DNA of 40,430 nt from Actinomycetota bacterium (lineage in GTDB: Bacteria; Actinomycetota; Acidimicrobiia; Acidimicrobiales; CADCSY01): contig JADDQY010000021.1 in assembly GCA_016781135.1 (NCBI GenBank), forward strand, positions 1-40,430, given 5' to 3'. The position numbers and the translations under genes were made by a program. Positions 9,593 to 17,765 of this stretch are shown here, one piece after another. Numbering within the stretch: the first letter of the stretch is position 1; each line of letters starts with the position of its first letter. The notes under the pieces are model-generated. The model was not told where the DNA came from, did not search any database, and was given only the letters and a program-made list of their open reading frames with translations.

Positions 9593-10915
9593 ATGACCGA
9601 TCTAGCACATACCACGGCGCCCGCAGGCGTCGCCGTTCGAGCTGCTGACACCCGCGAGCTCGTGCGCGGTTCGGCATGGTTGCTTTCCAGCGTCGTGATC
9701 GGCGCCCTGACGAGCGCGGTGTTCTGGCTGATCGCAGCTCGCCTCTACAGCAGCACCGATGTCGGAAGGTCCTCTGGCCTGTTCACCTCGGTGCTGTTCG
9801 TCTGCTTCGCCACCGGGCTGGGCCTGCCGGTCGCCATCTCGCGCTTCGTGCATCCACCCGGCCGCCAACCGGCCTCACTTTTTTCGTGGGCGCTGGTGCT
9901 GTCGGGCGTAGCTTCAGCGCTGGGAGCATTGCTCTACCTCGCCCTGGTGTCCTCACCGTCTGCGGCAACGCTCCAGCGCCACGGCTGGCTGGGTTTCCTG
10001 ATCTTCACCGCCACGACATCGGGCAGCTCTCTCTCCCTCCTCGTCGATGTCCGCCTCATGGCCGCCCGCCGCTGGGCGGGCATGTTCGCCCGGGTCGCCA
10101 TGGTCGGCGTCCTGCAGCTCGTCCTCCTCGGCCTTGGTGCCCCCGCCGGTGCGCCAGACCTCTGGCTCTTCCTCGCTGCCGCTGCCCCGACCGCGCTGTC
10201 AGGCTTCGCCGGGGTGGCCGCCCTTCCCTTCATCCTGGGCGAGGGCTACCGGCTACGACCCAAACCGGATGACGCCACGGCCATCGCCCGCTTCGCATCG
10301 GCGAACTACGTGGCCACCCTCGCGCTGGAGGCTCCCCGCTTCGTCCTCCCGGTCATCGTCCTCGTCAACGTGCCCGCCTCGGACAACGCCAACTTCTACA
10401 TCGCTTGGGCAGTGGTCGCCGTCGCCCTCATGGTACCGGGCACCCTCGGCCAGGCGCTGCTCGTGGAGGGCAGCCGAGACGGACGGGTCCCACCCCAATC
10501 GCTTCGCACCATCGTCGTTATCGGAGGCGCACTTATGGCCCTCGCTTGGGTCGCCGCCGTTCTGCTGCGGGATGTCGTCCCTCTGCTCTACGGTGCCGAG
10601 TACCGCAACGCCGGGCAACTCTTGCCGATCCTGCTGGCGGCCGGCGTGCCTTGGGTCTTGACTTCGGTGGCGCTCGCCGACGCCCGCGTTCGCCAGGACC
10701 AGGGCGCCACCCTCTGCATCGCCCTCGGGCTCAGTGCCGGCGTACTCGTTCCCGCTGCCTTGCTCGTTCCCCGGTACGGGCTGGCCGGCGCTGGTGGTCC
10801 CTGGCTCGCGGGGAACGTCATTGCCGCCCTCGTCGGGCTCTTGGTGCTGCGGACACGGCATCGCCCTGACGCCGTCCCCCTGAGCTTCTCGGCCAGGGTC
10901 GGCCCCAGGAACTAG
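9593..10915 (+). CDS. Wzx/MATE-type polysaccharide flippase
   Basis: 440 residues from ATG 9593 (MTDLAHTTAP). An upstream in-frame start at 9506 would run antisense into the AftD-like gene, so it is rejected. About 12-14 hydrophobic helices are evenly spaced. The N-terminal helix pattern (GSAWLLSSVVIGALTSAVFW) and a 'LYGAEYRNAG' loop near residue 345 are typical of the MVF/polysaccharide biosynthesis (RfbX-like) exporters. These flip lipid-linked glycans or oligosaccharides across the cytoplasmic membrane. It is divergent from the AftD-like gene over 71 bases and lies 7 bases upstream of the second LamG-like gene. The natural inference is that it exports the lipid-linked precursor used by the neighbouring glycosyltransferases. 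Confidence 0.8.
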   Translation: MTDLAHTTAPAGVAVRAADTRELVRGSAWLLSSVVIGALTSAVFWLIAARLYSSTDVGRSSGLFTSVLFVCFATGLGLPVAISRFVHPPGRQPASLFSWALVLSGVASALGALLYLALVSSPSAATLQRHGWLGFLIFTATTSGSSLSLLVDVRLMAARRWAGMFARVAMVGVLQLVLLGLGAPAGAPDLWLFLAAAAPTALSGFAGVAALPFILGEGYRLRPKPDDATAIARFASANYVATLALEAPRFVLPVIVLVNVPASDNANFYIAWAVVAVALMVPGTLGQALLVEGSRDGRVPPQSLRTIVVIGGALMALAWVAAVLLRDVVPLLYGAEYRNAGQLLPILLAAGVPWVLTSVALADARVRQDQGATLCIALGLSAGVLVPAALLVPRYGLAGAGGPWLAGNVIAALVGLLVLRTRHRPDAVPLSFSARVGPRN

Positions 10916-10922
10916 GTGTGGC

Positions 10923-11684
10923 ATGAAGAGCATACGTGCTTGGGGCATCGGTTTCGGAGTCGTGTTCGCCATGTTGTTGGTGGCGGTTGCGTTCCGGATC
11001 GTCACCGCCTGGAACGAGAGCGGCACAGTCGGTACCGAGGCGGCCGACAGCCAGGTGGGCGACGCCGAGGGAAGCATGCCGATCGATCAGCGGGAGGTAG
11101 TGGAGGTGGTGGGGACTCTCGACTCCTTCGCTCGCCCCAACGACAGCGCAAACCTGGGCTCGGTCCCTGCTGGTCCGGTCTGGTCGGCGGAGATCGGCAC
11201 GTGGGGCATCTCCAACGAGCAGGCGTACGTCGTCGGCCCCGCTGGCGGGCGCAACCACGCCGTGGTCAGGGCGGGCGCCGACGGCGTCGTGCAGGTGAAG
11301 CTGACGCGGATGGTGCACGGCGCAGGCCTCGTGTTCCGCTTCGGGAGCCCGCGCGATCACTGGGCGATCGTGGCGGTCCCGTCGTATGCAACCTTTGCCC
11401 TGGTGAGGACGGTCGACGGCAGGGAGGAGGCTGTGGGCAACACCGGCCTGTCACCCATCGACGACGGCACAACGGTGGGCGTGCGTATGGCTGGCCCGGT
11501 CATCGACCTCGTTCTGAACGGGCGAGTGGTCGACACCGTCGTCGACGAGACGCTCTCCGGTGCCGACGGTGCCGGGCTGACCGCCGAGTCGATCCCCGGC
11601 GTAGATGCCGCCGCCGCCCGCTTCGACGACTTCACCTTCGACCTCTCCCCGATGGAGGCAGAGTCAGCTGTTGCCGCGTCCTGA
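10923..11684 (+). CDS. Secreted/anchored LamG-like protein, homologue of the gene at 80-904
   Basis: 253 residues. A short basic N-terminus and one hydrophobic segment (about 7-26) act as a signal anchor. An acidic linker then leads to a LamG-like domain (about 60-245). The domain aligns throughout with the protein at 80-904: GTLDSF, EIGTWGIS against EIGAWAIS, LVFRF against VVFRY, HWAIVAVPSYAT against YWAVVAAPYYGT, and DGTTVGVR against DGTTVGLR. It begins 7 bases after the flippase stop and is probably cotranscribed. Its 3' end overlaps the convergent gene (11632-13665) by 53 bases. A role in binding the exported glycan is a guess from fold and context. Confidence 0.75.
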   Translation: MKSIRAWGIGFGVVFAMLLVAVAFRIVTAWNESGTVGTEAADSQVGDAEGSMPIDQREVVEVVGTLDSFARPNDSANLGSVPAGPVWSAEIGTWGISNEQAYVVGPAGGRNHAVVRAGADGVVQVKLTRMVHGAGLVFRFGSPRDHWAIVAVPSYATFALVRTVDGREEAVGNTGLSPIDDGTTVGVRMAGPVIDLVLNGRVVDTVVDETLSGADGAGLTAESIPGVDAAAARFDDFTFDLSPMEAESAVAAS

Positions 11685-13665
11685 GAGCCGCGGACCGTTC
11701 GCTGTCATCATCGTGCAGAGGTTCGAGCTCCCGGTGGTGAGGGGCACCACCTGATCCGGGTTCGCCGCCCGCGGCCACGCCGAGGCCCGGGGGACGGCGC
11801 CGGCCGGACCCGGTCGTCAGCCGACACCGCCGTCGGCTACCGGCGATGACGACCGCGATGACGGTGATGGCATGAGCGAGCACGGTCACCGCCGCCGGCC
11901 AGTACCACACCCATCCGCCCCCAGCCGGCAACGCCACCAGACCCAACTCGGTACGCCCCGCAGGCGCTGTCCCTCGCAGCCAACCCGTCGCGGCCGGCCG
12001 CTGCCAGACGGCCGGACCCGAAGCGTCGAGCCGGACCAGCGGAGCGAGGAGGGCGTCGGAGGGGATCATCTCTCCGGCGCTGTCGACGAAGGGACCCGCC
12101 CAACCTCGCACCCGATAGAGGTCGACCGAGGGTGACCGGACCACGTGCTCGAGCCCTGGGTCGTCAGCCAGGGTCCGGTAGCTCCGCCAGTCCACCTCCC
12201 GCAAGAGCACCACCCAGCGCACGCCGAGCCGGGCCAGGGCGTCGCTCTGGGGGACGCCGCGACGGACCTCTCGGCTGATCCGGGCGGCATGAGGTTCCCG
12301 AGGGTCGACCTGCTCCTGGCTCGCGGGGCCGAGCTCGGGGTCCGACGACCACAACACATCGCCGCCGAAGAAGTCGCCGACAGGGTTGAAGATCCGGCGG
12401 TCCTTGGCGAAGCCGAGGTCCAGGTACTGGTGCCAAGGGAGGGCAAGAACCGTACCCGGAGCTCGGTCGACGGCCCTGCGGGCGTCGAACCAGCCCTCCG
12501 GGAACCTCACCGGCTCCAACGCTCCCCCCACTCCCCACAGCGCAGGTGCAACGAGCACCAAGGTGGCGATGCCGGGAAGCGACCAGGTGAGCCTCGCCGG
12601 GACTTGGCGCAACCCCCTCGACAGGGCAAGGGCACCGGCAGCCACCGATGGAGCCAGCCAGACCAGGAACAGCGCCAGCACCCGTTGGCCGTCTCGCAAG
12701 GCCGCCCCGAGAGGAGTACCGACGAAGGCGGCGAACAGCCTCGACGCCCCAGGTACGGCGCTGGCGATGGCCACGGTGAAGCCGATGCTCGCCACCCCGA
12801 CCGCTCGACGTCCCCAGGCAGCTGGCAGCTCGCGACTGCCAAGGACGGCCAGCCCGAGCAGCCCCAGACCGAGCAGGCCGGCTCCAACTCCCCCGAGATT
12901 GCCGACCTGGCTCGCCTGTCGCCAGAAACCGTCTCCGACGACCAGCCCGATCGGCCCCCAGGGGCCCGGCCTGGTGGCGAACGAGCTCGCGTCCGCGAGC
13001 TCTGGGCGAGACGCGAGCACGATGGCCCCAGGCACCACCCAGGGCAACTGGGCGACGACGAACACCAGCGCCGTCCGCCCCGCCCCCCTTCCCCGGTCGG
13101 CAACCATCCCCACCGCCACCAGCACGCCCCCCAGGAGCCCGCCGTTGACCCCTGTGGCGCCGAGCGCCGCCGACCAGAGCAACGTCCTCTCCCGATCTTC
13201 ACCCGGTCGCAGGAGGTGGGGTAGCGCCCATGGCAGCACGGCGATCGCCGCTACCAGCATCCAATGACCCACGCCCAGCCGGGTGAGGATGAACGGGTTC
13301 ACGGCATACAGCAGCCCTGCCGACAGGCGACAGAGGGGAGGGGTCGTCGATGCCAAGCGCCACGCTCCGACGAAGGCGACGGCGAGGCACGATGTGAAGA
13401 GCAGCTTGGCCGCGCTCCCGCCGCCCATGATCGTCGATGCCCAGGCAACAGCGACGCCGAGGGGCACCCGTCTTGGGAGGTCTGGCCCGAGGCCCCAGAT
13501 CCCCCGAGGCACCGGAATGGTGGGCGTTGCCGCGAGGTCGAGGCCGAGCAAGGAGCCGCCACCCAAGGCTGGGCCTAGGACCACAACGCCAAGACAGAGC
13601 CCCAGCACCCATGGCAGCAGCAGGTACGCCTGCCCGGCTCTCGGCCCGGTCGTGCTGTCAGCCAT
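11632..13665 (-). CDS. AftD-related GT-C-like membrane protein
   Basis: 677 residues from ATG 13665 (MADSTTG); a start at 13686 adds seven residues. TM1 (about 14-36) is followed by GLDLAATPTIPVP with D43 in the GT-C acidic position. A GLLYAVNPFILTRLG segment closely parallels GLFYAFNPYSVTFLI in the AftD-like protein. About ten spans run to about 400, then a soluble domain, one late span (about 600-620) and a basic tail. The soluble part has LARLGVRWVVLLREVDW, which parallels ARRLGIEYVVVRNDLDW in the AftD-like protein. So this looks like a shorter relative of that protein without the discoidin modules. It converges with the LamG-like gene with a 53-base 3' overlap. Substrate unknown. Confidence 0.7.
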   Translation of the reverse strand: MADSTTGPRAGQAYLLLPWVLGLCLGVVVLGPALGGGSLLGLDLAATPTIPVPRGIWGLGPDLPRRVPLGVAVAWASTIMGGGSAAKLLFTSCLAVAFVGAWRLASTTPPLCRLSAGLLYAVNPFILTRLGVGHWMLVAAIAVLPWALPHLLRPGEDRERTLLWSAALGATGVNGGLLGGVLVAVGMVADRGRGAGRTALVFVVAQLPWVVPGAIVLASRPELADASSFATRPGPWGPIGLVVGDGFWRQASQVGNLGGVGAGLLGLGLLGLAVLGSRELPAAWGRRAVGVASIGFTVAIASAVPGASRLFAAFVGTPLGAALRDGQRVLALFLVWLAPSVAAGALALSRGLRQVPARLTWSLPGIATLVLVAPALWGVGGALEPVRFPEGWFDARRAVDRAPGTVLALPWHQYLDLGFAKDRRIFNPVGDFFGGDVLWSSDPELGPASQEQVDPREPHAARISREVRRGVPQSDALARLGVRWVVLLREVDWRSYRTLADDPGLEHVVRSPSVDLYRVRGWAGPFVDSAGEMIPSDALLAPLVRLDASGPAVWQRPAATGWLRGTAPAGRTELGLVALPAGGGWVWYWPAAVTVLAHAITVIAVVIAGSRRRCRLTTGSGRRRPPGLGVAAGGEPGSGGAPHHRELEPLHDDDSERSAALRTRQQLTLPPSGRGRR

Positions 13666-13882
13666 GGAGGGTGGAAGGCACAGCACGGGCAGAGGTTCTC
13701 ATCCGGAGGGAGAACGGCATCCGCCCATCTCCACCGGCACACCGGCCACATCCCTGGTGGGCCGTCGACTCGTTTTCTAGCTGCAGTCCGGTTCTAGTGC
13801 GCGCCTGCCTGGGTACCAACATCACGTGGTAGTCTGCAGCTCGACAAGCTCGCTCGTGCACCAGGATTCGTGAAGGGGACCT

Positions 13883-14146
13883 GTGCGGACCGTTCGTGCC
13901 ATCCTTTTGTCCACCTTGGTCGTCGGCATCGCCATGACGCTTGCTCTCGGTCCCTCCGGGCTAGGCCCCCGCCAAGCTGCGGCGCAGACCGGCTACGGCG
14001 ATACGGGGCCCTTCCCTCCCCGGTCCCTGTTCGTCGCAGCGTTGGACACGTCCAATTGGACTCTCCTGATTGTGGCCATCGCAGCCGTGCTCGCCCTGAT
14101 CGCCGCGGCGGTACGCCTCCTGCGCCGGCGACGAGGCGAGCACTGA
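13883..14146 (+). CDS. Small signal-peptide plus C-terminal TM protein
   Basis: 87 residues, GTG start with an AAGGGG Shine-Dalgarno (13873-13878) four bases upstream. A cleavable-looking signal (about 5-36, ending AAAQTG) is followed by about 20 polar residues. A second hydrophobic span (about 58-78) and a basic tail RLLRRRR come last. The mature protein would be only about 50 residues, a short exposed stretch with a C-terminal membrane anchor and cytoplasmic basic stop. The stop overlaps the likely start of the following binding-protein gene, so the two are probably coexpressed. No family recognised. Confidence 0.65.
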   Translation: MRTVRAILLSTLVVGIAMTLALGPSGLGPRQAAAQTGYGDTGPFPPRSLFVAALDTSNWTLLIVAIAAVLALIAAAVRLLRRRRGEH

Positions 14147-15624
14147 ACGCGCCCACCTCTCGCCGAAACGGACGAACCGGAAGTGGAGAGATAGGTACCC
14201 AAGAGTCGCTTTCTCGCCGGCACTTCCTTCGGTTGGCCGGTGGCGCAGGCATCTCGATGGCCGGCCTCACCGCCTCGGGCACCCTTTTGTCTTCGTGCGC
14301 TTCGGGACGTGACGACCCCTTCACGGTCGGCGTCATCGCCCCCTTCTCCGGACCAAGTTCCTCCACTGGCTCGCTGGTCACGAACGGTCTCGAGGCCTCG
14401 GTGAGGCACCTCAACGCCATCGGCGGGTTGCGTGGCCGACCGCTGGAGGTCCTCCTTCGAGACGCCGGCGCAGACCCGGGAGCGGGCGTGCAGCTGTACG
14501 AGGAGCTGGCGAGCCGACCGGAGATCCTCGGGATCCTGTGGTGCGGGGTGCCAGGGCTCACCCAGGTTCTTCCCCGGATCCGGGATGGCCTCCCCCTGAT
14601 CGCGGTGTTCGAGGACCTGTTCTCCGAAGGTGAGCTCCTGGCGTCCACACCGGGTTCGTCGCTGTTCCAGGTGCAGATGCCGCAGGTCTACGTCCTCGAC
14701 GCCCTGGCCGGCTACGCCGCGGACGACCGAGGGTACACCTCGGCTGCGCTCCTTCACGACACCAGCTTCGACCGCGAGGGAACGATTCGCCGCCAGTTCG
14801 AGGAGGCCTTTACTCGTGCAGGCATCGACGTCGTGGCAGTAGAGGCCTTTGCCTCAGGCGGCACCGACTACGGTCCGCAGCTTCAGCGCCTGCAGACCGC
14901 CGCACCCCACGTCCTCTACATCGACGGCCTCCCCGCCGATGCGGCCGACATCGCGTTGGCCCTTGACGCGCTCGGCGCATCCTACGTCGACACGCCGACA
15001 GCCAAGGGGGCTCAGTGGCGCCCCCACATCTTCGGATCGGCCCGTGCCTTCGGCGACGGCACATGGGCCGATCTGGCAGGAGAATCGGCCAAGGTGGGCA
15101 CGGTCACCGGCGGCCATCTCGGTGGGCTCGCCTACCTCCCCGCATTCGAGATCGGCAACTGGATGAGGCAGCTGCTGGGCAAGGACCCACTCGGCGGTGA
15201 GGAGCTGCCCGCCGACGGTTTGGCGAGCATTCTCAGAGGGGTGGAGGCAGCAGGGACCACTGAGCGCGAGGGTCTGATTCGCGCCATGGAACGCATCGAT
15301 TCGACGGCGTTCGCGTCGGTCCCCTTCGGCTATACGCCCGAGCGCCACGTAGCGTACGGCCCCGAAGACGTCGTCATCCGCACGCTCGAGCGGCTGAGAG
15401 GGCCGGCCTTGACGTCGCCCCCCTACGACCTGGGGCGCGAGTGGACCGCAGGAAACATCTTCGCGGGTACCGCCGCCGCCTTCACCCATCTGGTGAGGCC
15501 GACGCTCGAGGCGAACCGACAGGCCCACCCGGACGTCCTGGCCACGGTGCTCGACGAAGGCTACGGCACGCAGTGCACCAAACAGGCGGACGGAACCTTG
15601 GACCGGGTGTGCGAGGTCCACTGA
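14143..15624 (+). CDS. Type I (Leu/branched-chain-like) ABC substrate-binding lipoprotein with non-standard start
   Basis: About 493 residues if started at CTG 14143. A Tat motif S-R-R-H-F-L (R25-R26) and a hydrophobic stretch lead to a lipobox ending in C52. Then comes the type I periplasmic-binding fold: VGVIAPFSG, a loop like SLVTNGLEASVRHLN, and ALLHDTSFDREGT. This is the amino-acid/urea-type (LivJ-like) family. In this frame no ATG, GTG or TTG lies between the end of the upstream gene and the Tat motif. The only candidates are CTG 14143, forming a CTGA overlap with the upstream stop and having GAGG (14133-14136) upstream, and ATA 14191. A GTG at 13870 would require overlap with the whole 87-residue gene. 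No LivHMGF permease or ATPase genes lie nearby. Confidence 0.75.
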   Translation: MNAPTSRRNGRTGSGEIGTQESLSRRHFLRLAGGAGISMAGLTASGTLLSSCASGRDDPFTVGVIAPFSGPSSSTGSLVTNGLEASVRHLNAIGGLRGRPLEVLLRDAGADPGAGVQLYEELASRPEILGILWCGVPGLTQVLPRIRDGLPLIAVFEDLFSEGELLASTPGSSLFQVQMPQVYVLDALAGYAADDRGYTSAALLHDTSFDREGTIRRQFEEAFTRAGIDVVAVEAFASGGTDYGPQLQRLQTAAPHVLYIDGLPADAADIALALDALGASYVDTPTAKGAQWRPHIFGSARAFGDGTWADLAGESAKVGTVTGGHLGGLAYLPAFEIGNWMRQLLGKDPLGGEELPADGLASILRGVEAAGTTEREGLIRAMERIDSTAFASVPFGYTPERHVAYGPEDVVIRTLERLRGPALTSPPYDLGREWTAGNIFAGTAAAFTHLVRPTLEANRQAHPDVLATVLDEGYGTQCTKQADGTLDRVCEVH

Positions 15625-15906
15625 CCTGCGGCAGTGCCGGACGCTGGCCAACGAGCAGGAGGGTCAACGGGGCCCGGCCAGTCCCCGCCGTCGCCACGAC
15701 GCCACGATGGCCCGGTCGGTCCTTCAGCTCAACTGGGACTGGCGACTGCCACCGGGAGGCCGAGCAACGGCGCCGACGTGGCGAGGCATCCTGGGACATG
15801 GTGCCGTAGGGGTGACGGCATCTCTTTCGACCCATGCCAATCGTTCTCATGGCGACGAAGTGGCAGGTGACCGGTACGACGCCGAGACCGGACACCCTTT
15901 CGAGGC
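15625..15906. other. Intergenic stretch between convergent genes
   Basis: 282 bases between the binding-protein stop and the A-PCP stop. Reading frames here have no recognisable product and no consistent codon bias. I see no convincing hairpin with a T-tract. Confidence 0.4.
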
Positions 15907-17583
15907 CTAATCGGTGGGTGCCGTCGGTCGCTCTCGTTGCACCACCTCGGCCAGCTCAGCCACCGTTGGCGCCTCGAAGAGCACCGATACCGGCAGCGAC
16001 ACCCCGAACGCGTCGGCCAGCCGAGCGATGATCTGGACCCCAGCGAGCGAGTGGCCACCGCTCTCGAAGAAGTCGTCGTCGATCCCCACCCGCTCCAGCC
16101 CGAGAACCTCTTCCCAGATGGCGCAGATGGCCTCCTCGGTCGCTTCCCTCGGTGGCCGGTGCGCGGCCGCGGCCTGTTCTTCCTGCAAAGAGGCGCGCAG
16201 CTCTCGCTTGAGCACCTTTCCGGAGGCGTTGCGGGGAAGCCCGTCGACCACGAACACCCGATGCGGGATCTTGTGCTCGGCCAGACGGTGGCGCACGAAC
16301 GACTGGAGCTCCGGTACGGAGGCGGGGAAGCGCAACACCACAGCGGCGGCGACGTCTTCCCCCAGCACCGGGTGGGGCCACGAGAACACCGCGGCCTCGC
16401 TGACGGCGGGATGCTCGTAGAGGACGTTCTCTACCTCGACCGACGACACGTTGGCGCCGCCGGTGATGATGAGATCGACACGGCGATCGACCAGACAGAG
16501 CGCGCCGCCCTCGTCGAGGTAGCCCACGTCGCCCGTGTGCACCCAGCCGTCGACGAAGGTGGCTGCGGTGGCCGCCGGGTCCCGGTAGTACCAGCGGCTC
16601 GGCGAATCCCGCCTTCGCAGCCGGATGAGACCGACCTGGCCGACCTGTGCGAGCTCACCGTCGGCAAGCACCTCGACCTCGGTCTCCCCGACGGGGTGGC
16701 CTACGCAGGTGGGTCGGGCTGGGTCGTAGGCAGCCAAGGTGCGGGCGGCGCCGGCCTCGGTGAGGGCATAGGCGTTCCACAGCGACGCCGTCGGGATCGC
16801 ATCGGCCAACCGGGCGAACAGCGCAGGCGGCGTCGGTGCAGACGACAGGGTGATCCGCTCGAGGGACGAGAGGTCGTGGCGCTGGACCGCGCCCGAATCG
16901 AGCAGAACCTGCGCCATGGCCGGCACCAGCTGGAGACGCTTGACGCGATGCTGGTCGACGAGGGCGCACAGACGGTCGGGGTCGAACGTGGCGAGGACGA
17001 TGGCACGACGGTCACCCCGGCGCAGCGGCAGGCGCAGGACTTCCTGACCGGCGTTGGTGCCGATGGGGAAGGCATGGACGAACGAGGCCCTGCGCTCCGA
17101 AGTGGCGCCCGGTGTGTCGTCGGGAGGAAGGTCGTGGGCCAAGATGTTCTCATGGGAGCAGGCGACGCCCTTCGGCGTTCCCGTGGTGCCCGAGGTGTAC
17201 AGGATCTCGGCGACGTCATCGGGTCGAGCCTCGACATCGAAGGGCACGACGAGCTCCCGGTCGGCCACGTCCCCCGATCGCAGCACCACCCCGGACCACC
17301 TGCCGGGGACGAGGTCCGGTGGGCCCACCACCGCGCTCGGCTGGCAGTGGTCGAGGACCGAGGCGAGCTCGGGTGGGGCGAAGCGGGGCGACAATGGGAC
17401 GGCGACCGCTCCGGTCTTCAGGACGGCAAGGTAGGCAACGGCGTACTCGGTCCACCGGCGGTTGTCGAAGGCCAACACCACCCGGTCACCATGAGACACG
17501 CCGGCGGCCGCGAGCTGGTGAGCCCGGGCATCCGACCGGCGATCCCATTCCCCATAGGTGAGCTCGGGGCCGTCGTCGACCAT
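15907..17583 (-). CDS. Stand-alone adenylation-carrier (A-PCP) protein
   Basis: 558 residues from ATG 17583. Adenylation signatures are A1 LTYGEW (8-13), A3 YTSGTTGTPKG (129-139), A5-like NAYALTEAG (270-278), A7/A8 GWVHTGDVGYLD and RRVDLIITGG, and A10 RNASGKVLK with K456. A carrier domain follows (about 478-555) with FFESGGHSL, S512 being the phosphopantetheine site. There is no condensation, reductase or thioesterase domain. The usual A4 Asp that holds an alpha-amino group is not evident (HAFPIGTNAG occupies the region), and A5 resembles acyl/aryl-acid ligases, so the substrate may not be an alpha-amino acid. Family-typical sequence (TVPDLLRARA) continues upstream to about 17640. No ATG/GTG/TTG lies there until GTG 17850, which is deep inside the divergent PPTase gene, so the start is uncertain. 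The PPTase would activate this carrier. Confidence 0.82.
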   Translation of the reverse strand: MVDDGPELTYGEWDRRSDARAHQLAAAGVSHGDRVVLAFDNRRWTEYAVAYLAVLKTGAVAVPLSPRFAPPELASVLDHCQPSAVVGPPDLVPGRWSGVVLRSGDVADRELVVPFDVEARPDDVAEILYTSGTTGTPKGVACSHENILAHDLPPDDTPGATSERRASFVHAFPIGTNAGQEVLRLPLRRGDRRAIVLATFDPDRLCALVDQHRVKRLQLVPAMAQVLLDSGAVQRHDLSSLERITLSSAPTPPALFARLADAIPTASLWNAYALTEAGAARTLAAYDPARPTCVGHPVGETEVEVLADGELAQVGQVGLIRLRRRDSPSRWYYRDPAATAATFVDGWVHTGDVGYLDEGGALCLVDRRVDLIITGGANVSSVEVENVLYEHPAVSEAAVFSWPHPVLGEDVAAAVVLRFPASVPELQSFVRHRLAEHKIPHRVFVVDGLPRNASGKVLKRELRASLQEEQAAAAHRPPREATEEAICAIWEEVLGLERVGIDDDFFESGGHSLAGVQIIARLADAFGVSLPVSVLFEAPTVAELAEVVQRERPTAPTD

Positions 17584-17765
17584 CAGGGCGACGCGGTTGC
17601 AGCCTTCGCTCGCCCGTGCCCGCAGCAGGTCAGGAACAGTGTGCGTGTTCGGAACGATACGCGGTGGGACACCGCGGGGAGCGCCGGTCGCTGACCTCGA
17701 CGCCCAACCTCCCCATCGAGGGCTGGGGAGTCGGCCCGCCCAGCCCGCGTCTGCCCCTGAACGAG
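17584..17765. promoter_or_regulatory. Divergent region between A-PCP and PPTase genes
   Basis: This short region must hold the promoters of both the A-PCP gene (minus) and the PPTase-transporter operon (plus). I cannot pick out convincing -35/-10 hexamers. Part of it (17584-17640) still reads as A-domain N-terminus on the minus strand. Confidence 0.3.

Noticed and set aside
15937..17694. 585-codon plus-strand frame
   Set aside because: Antisense to the A-PCP gene, which carries all adenylation and carrier motifs.
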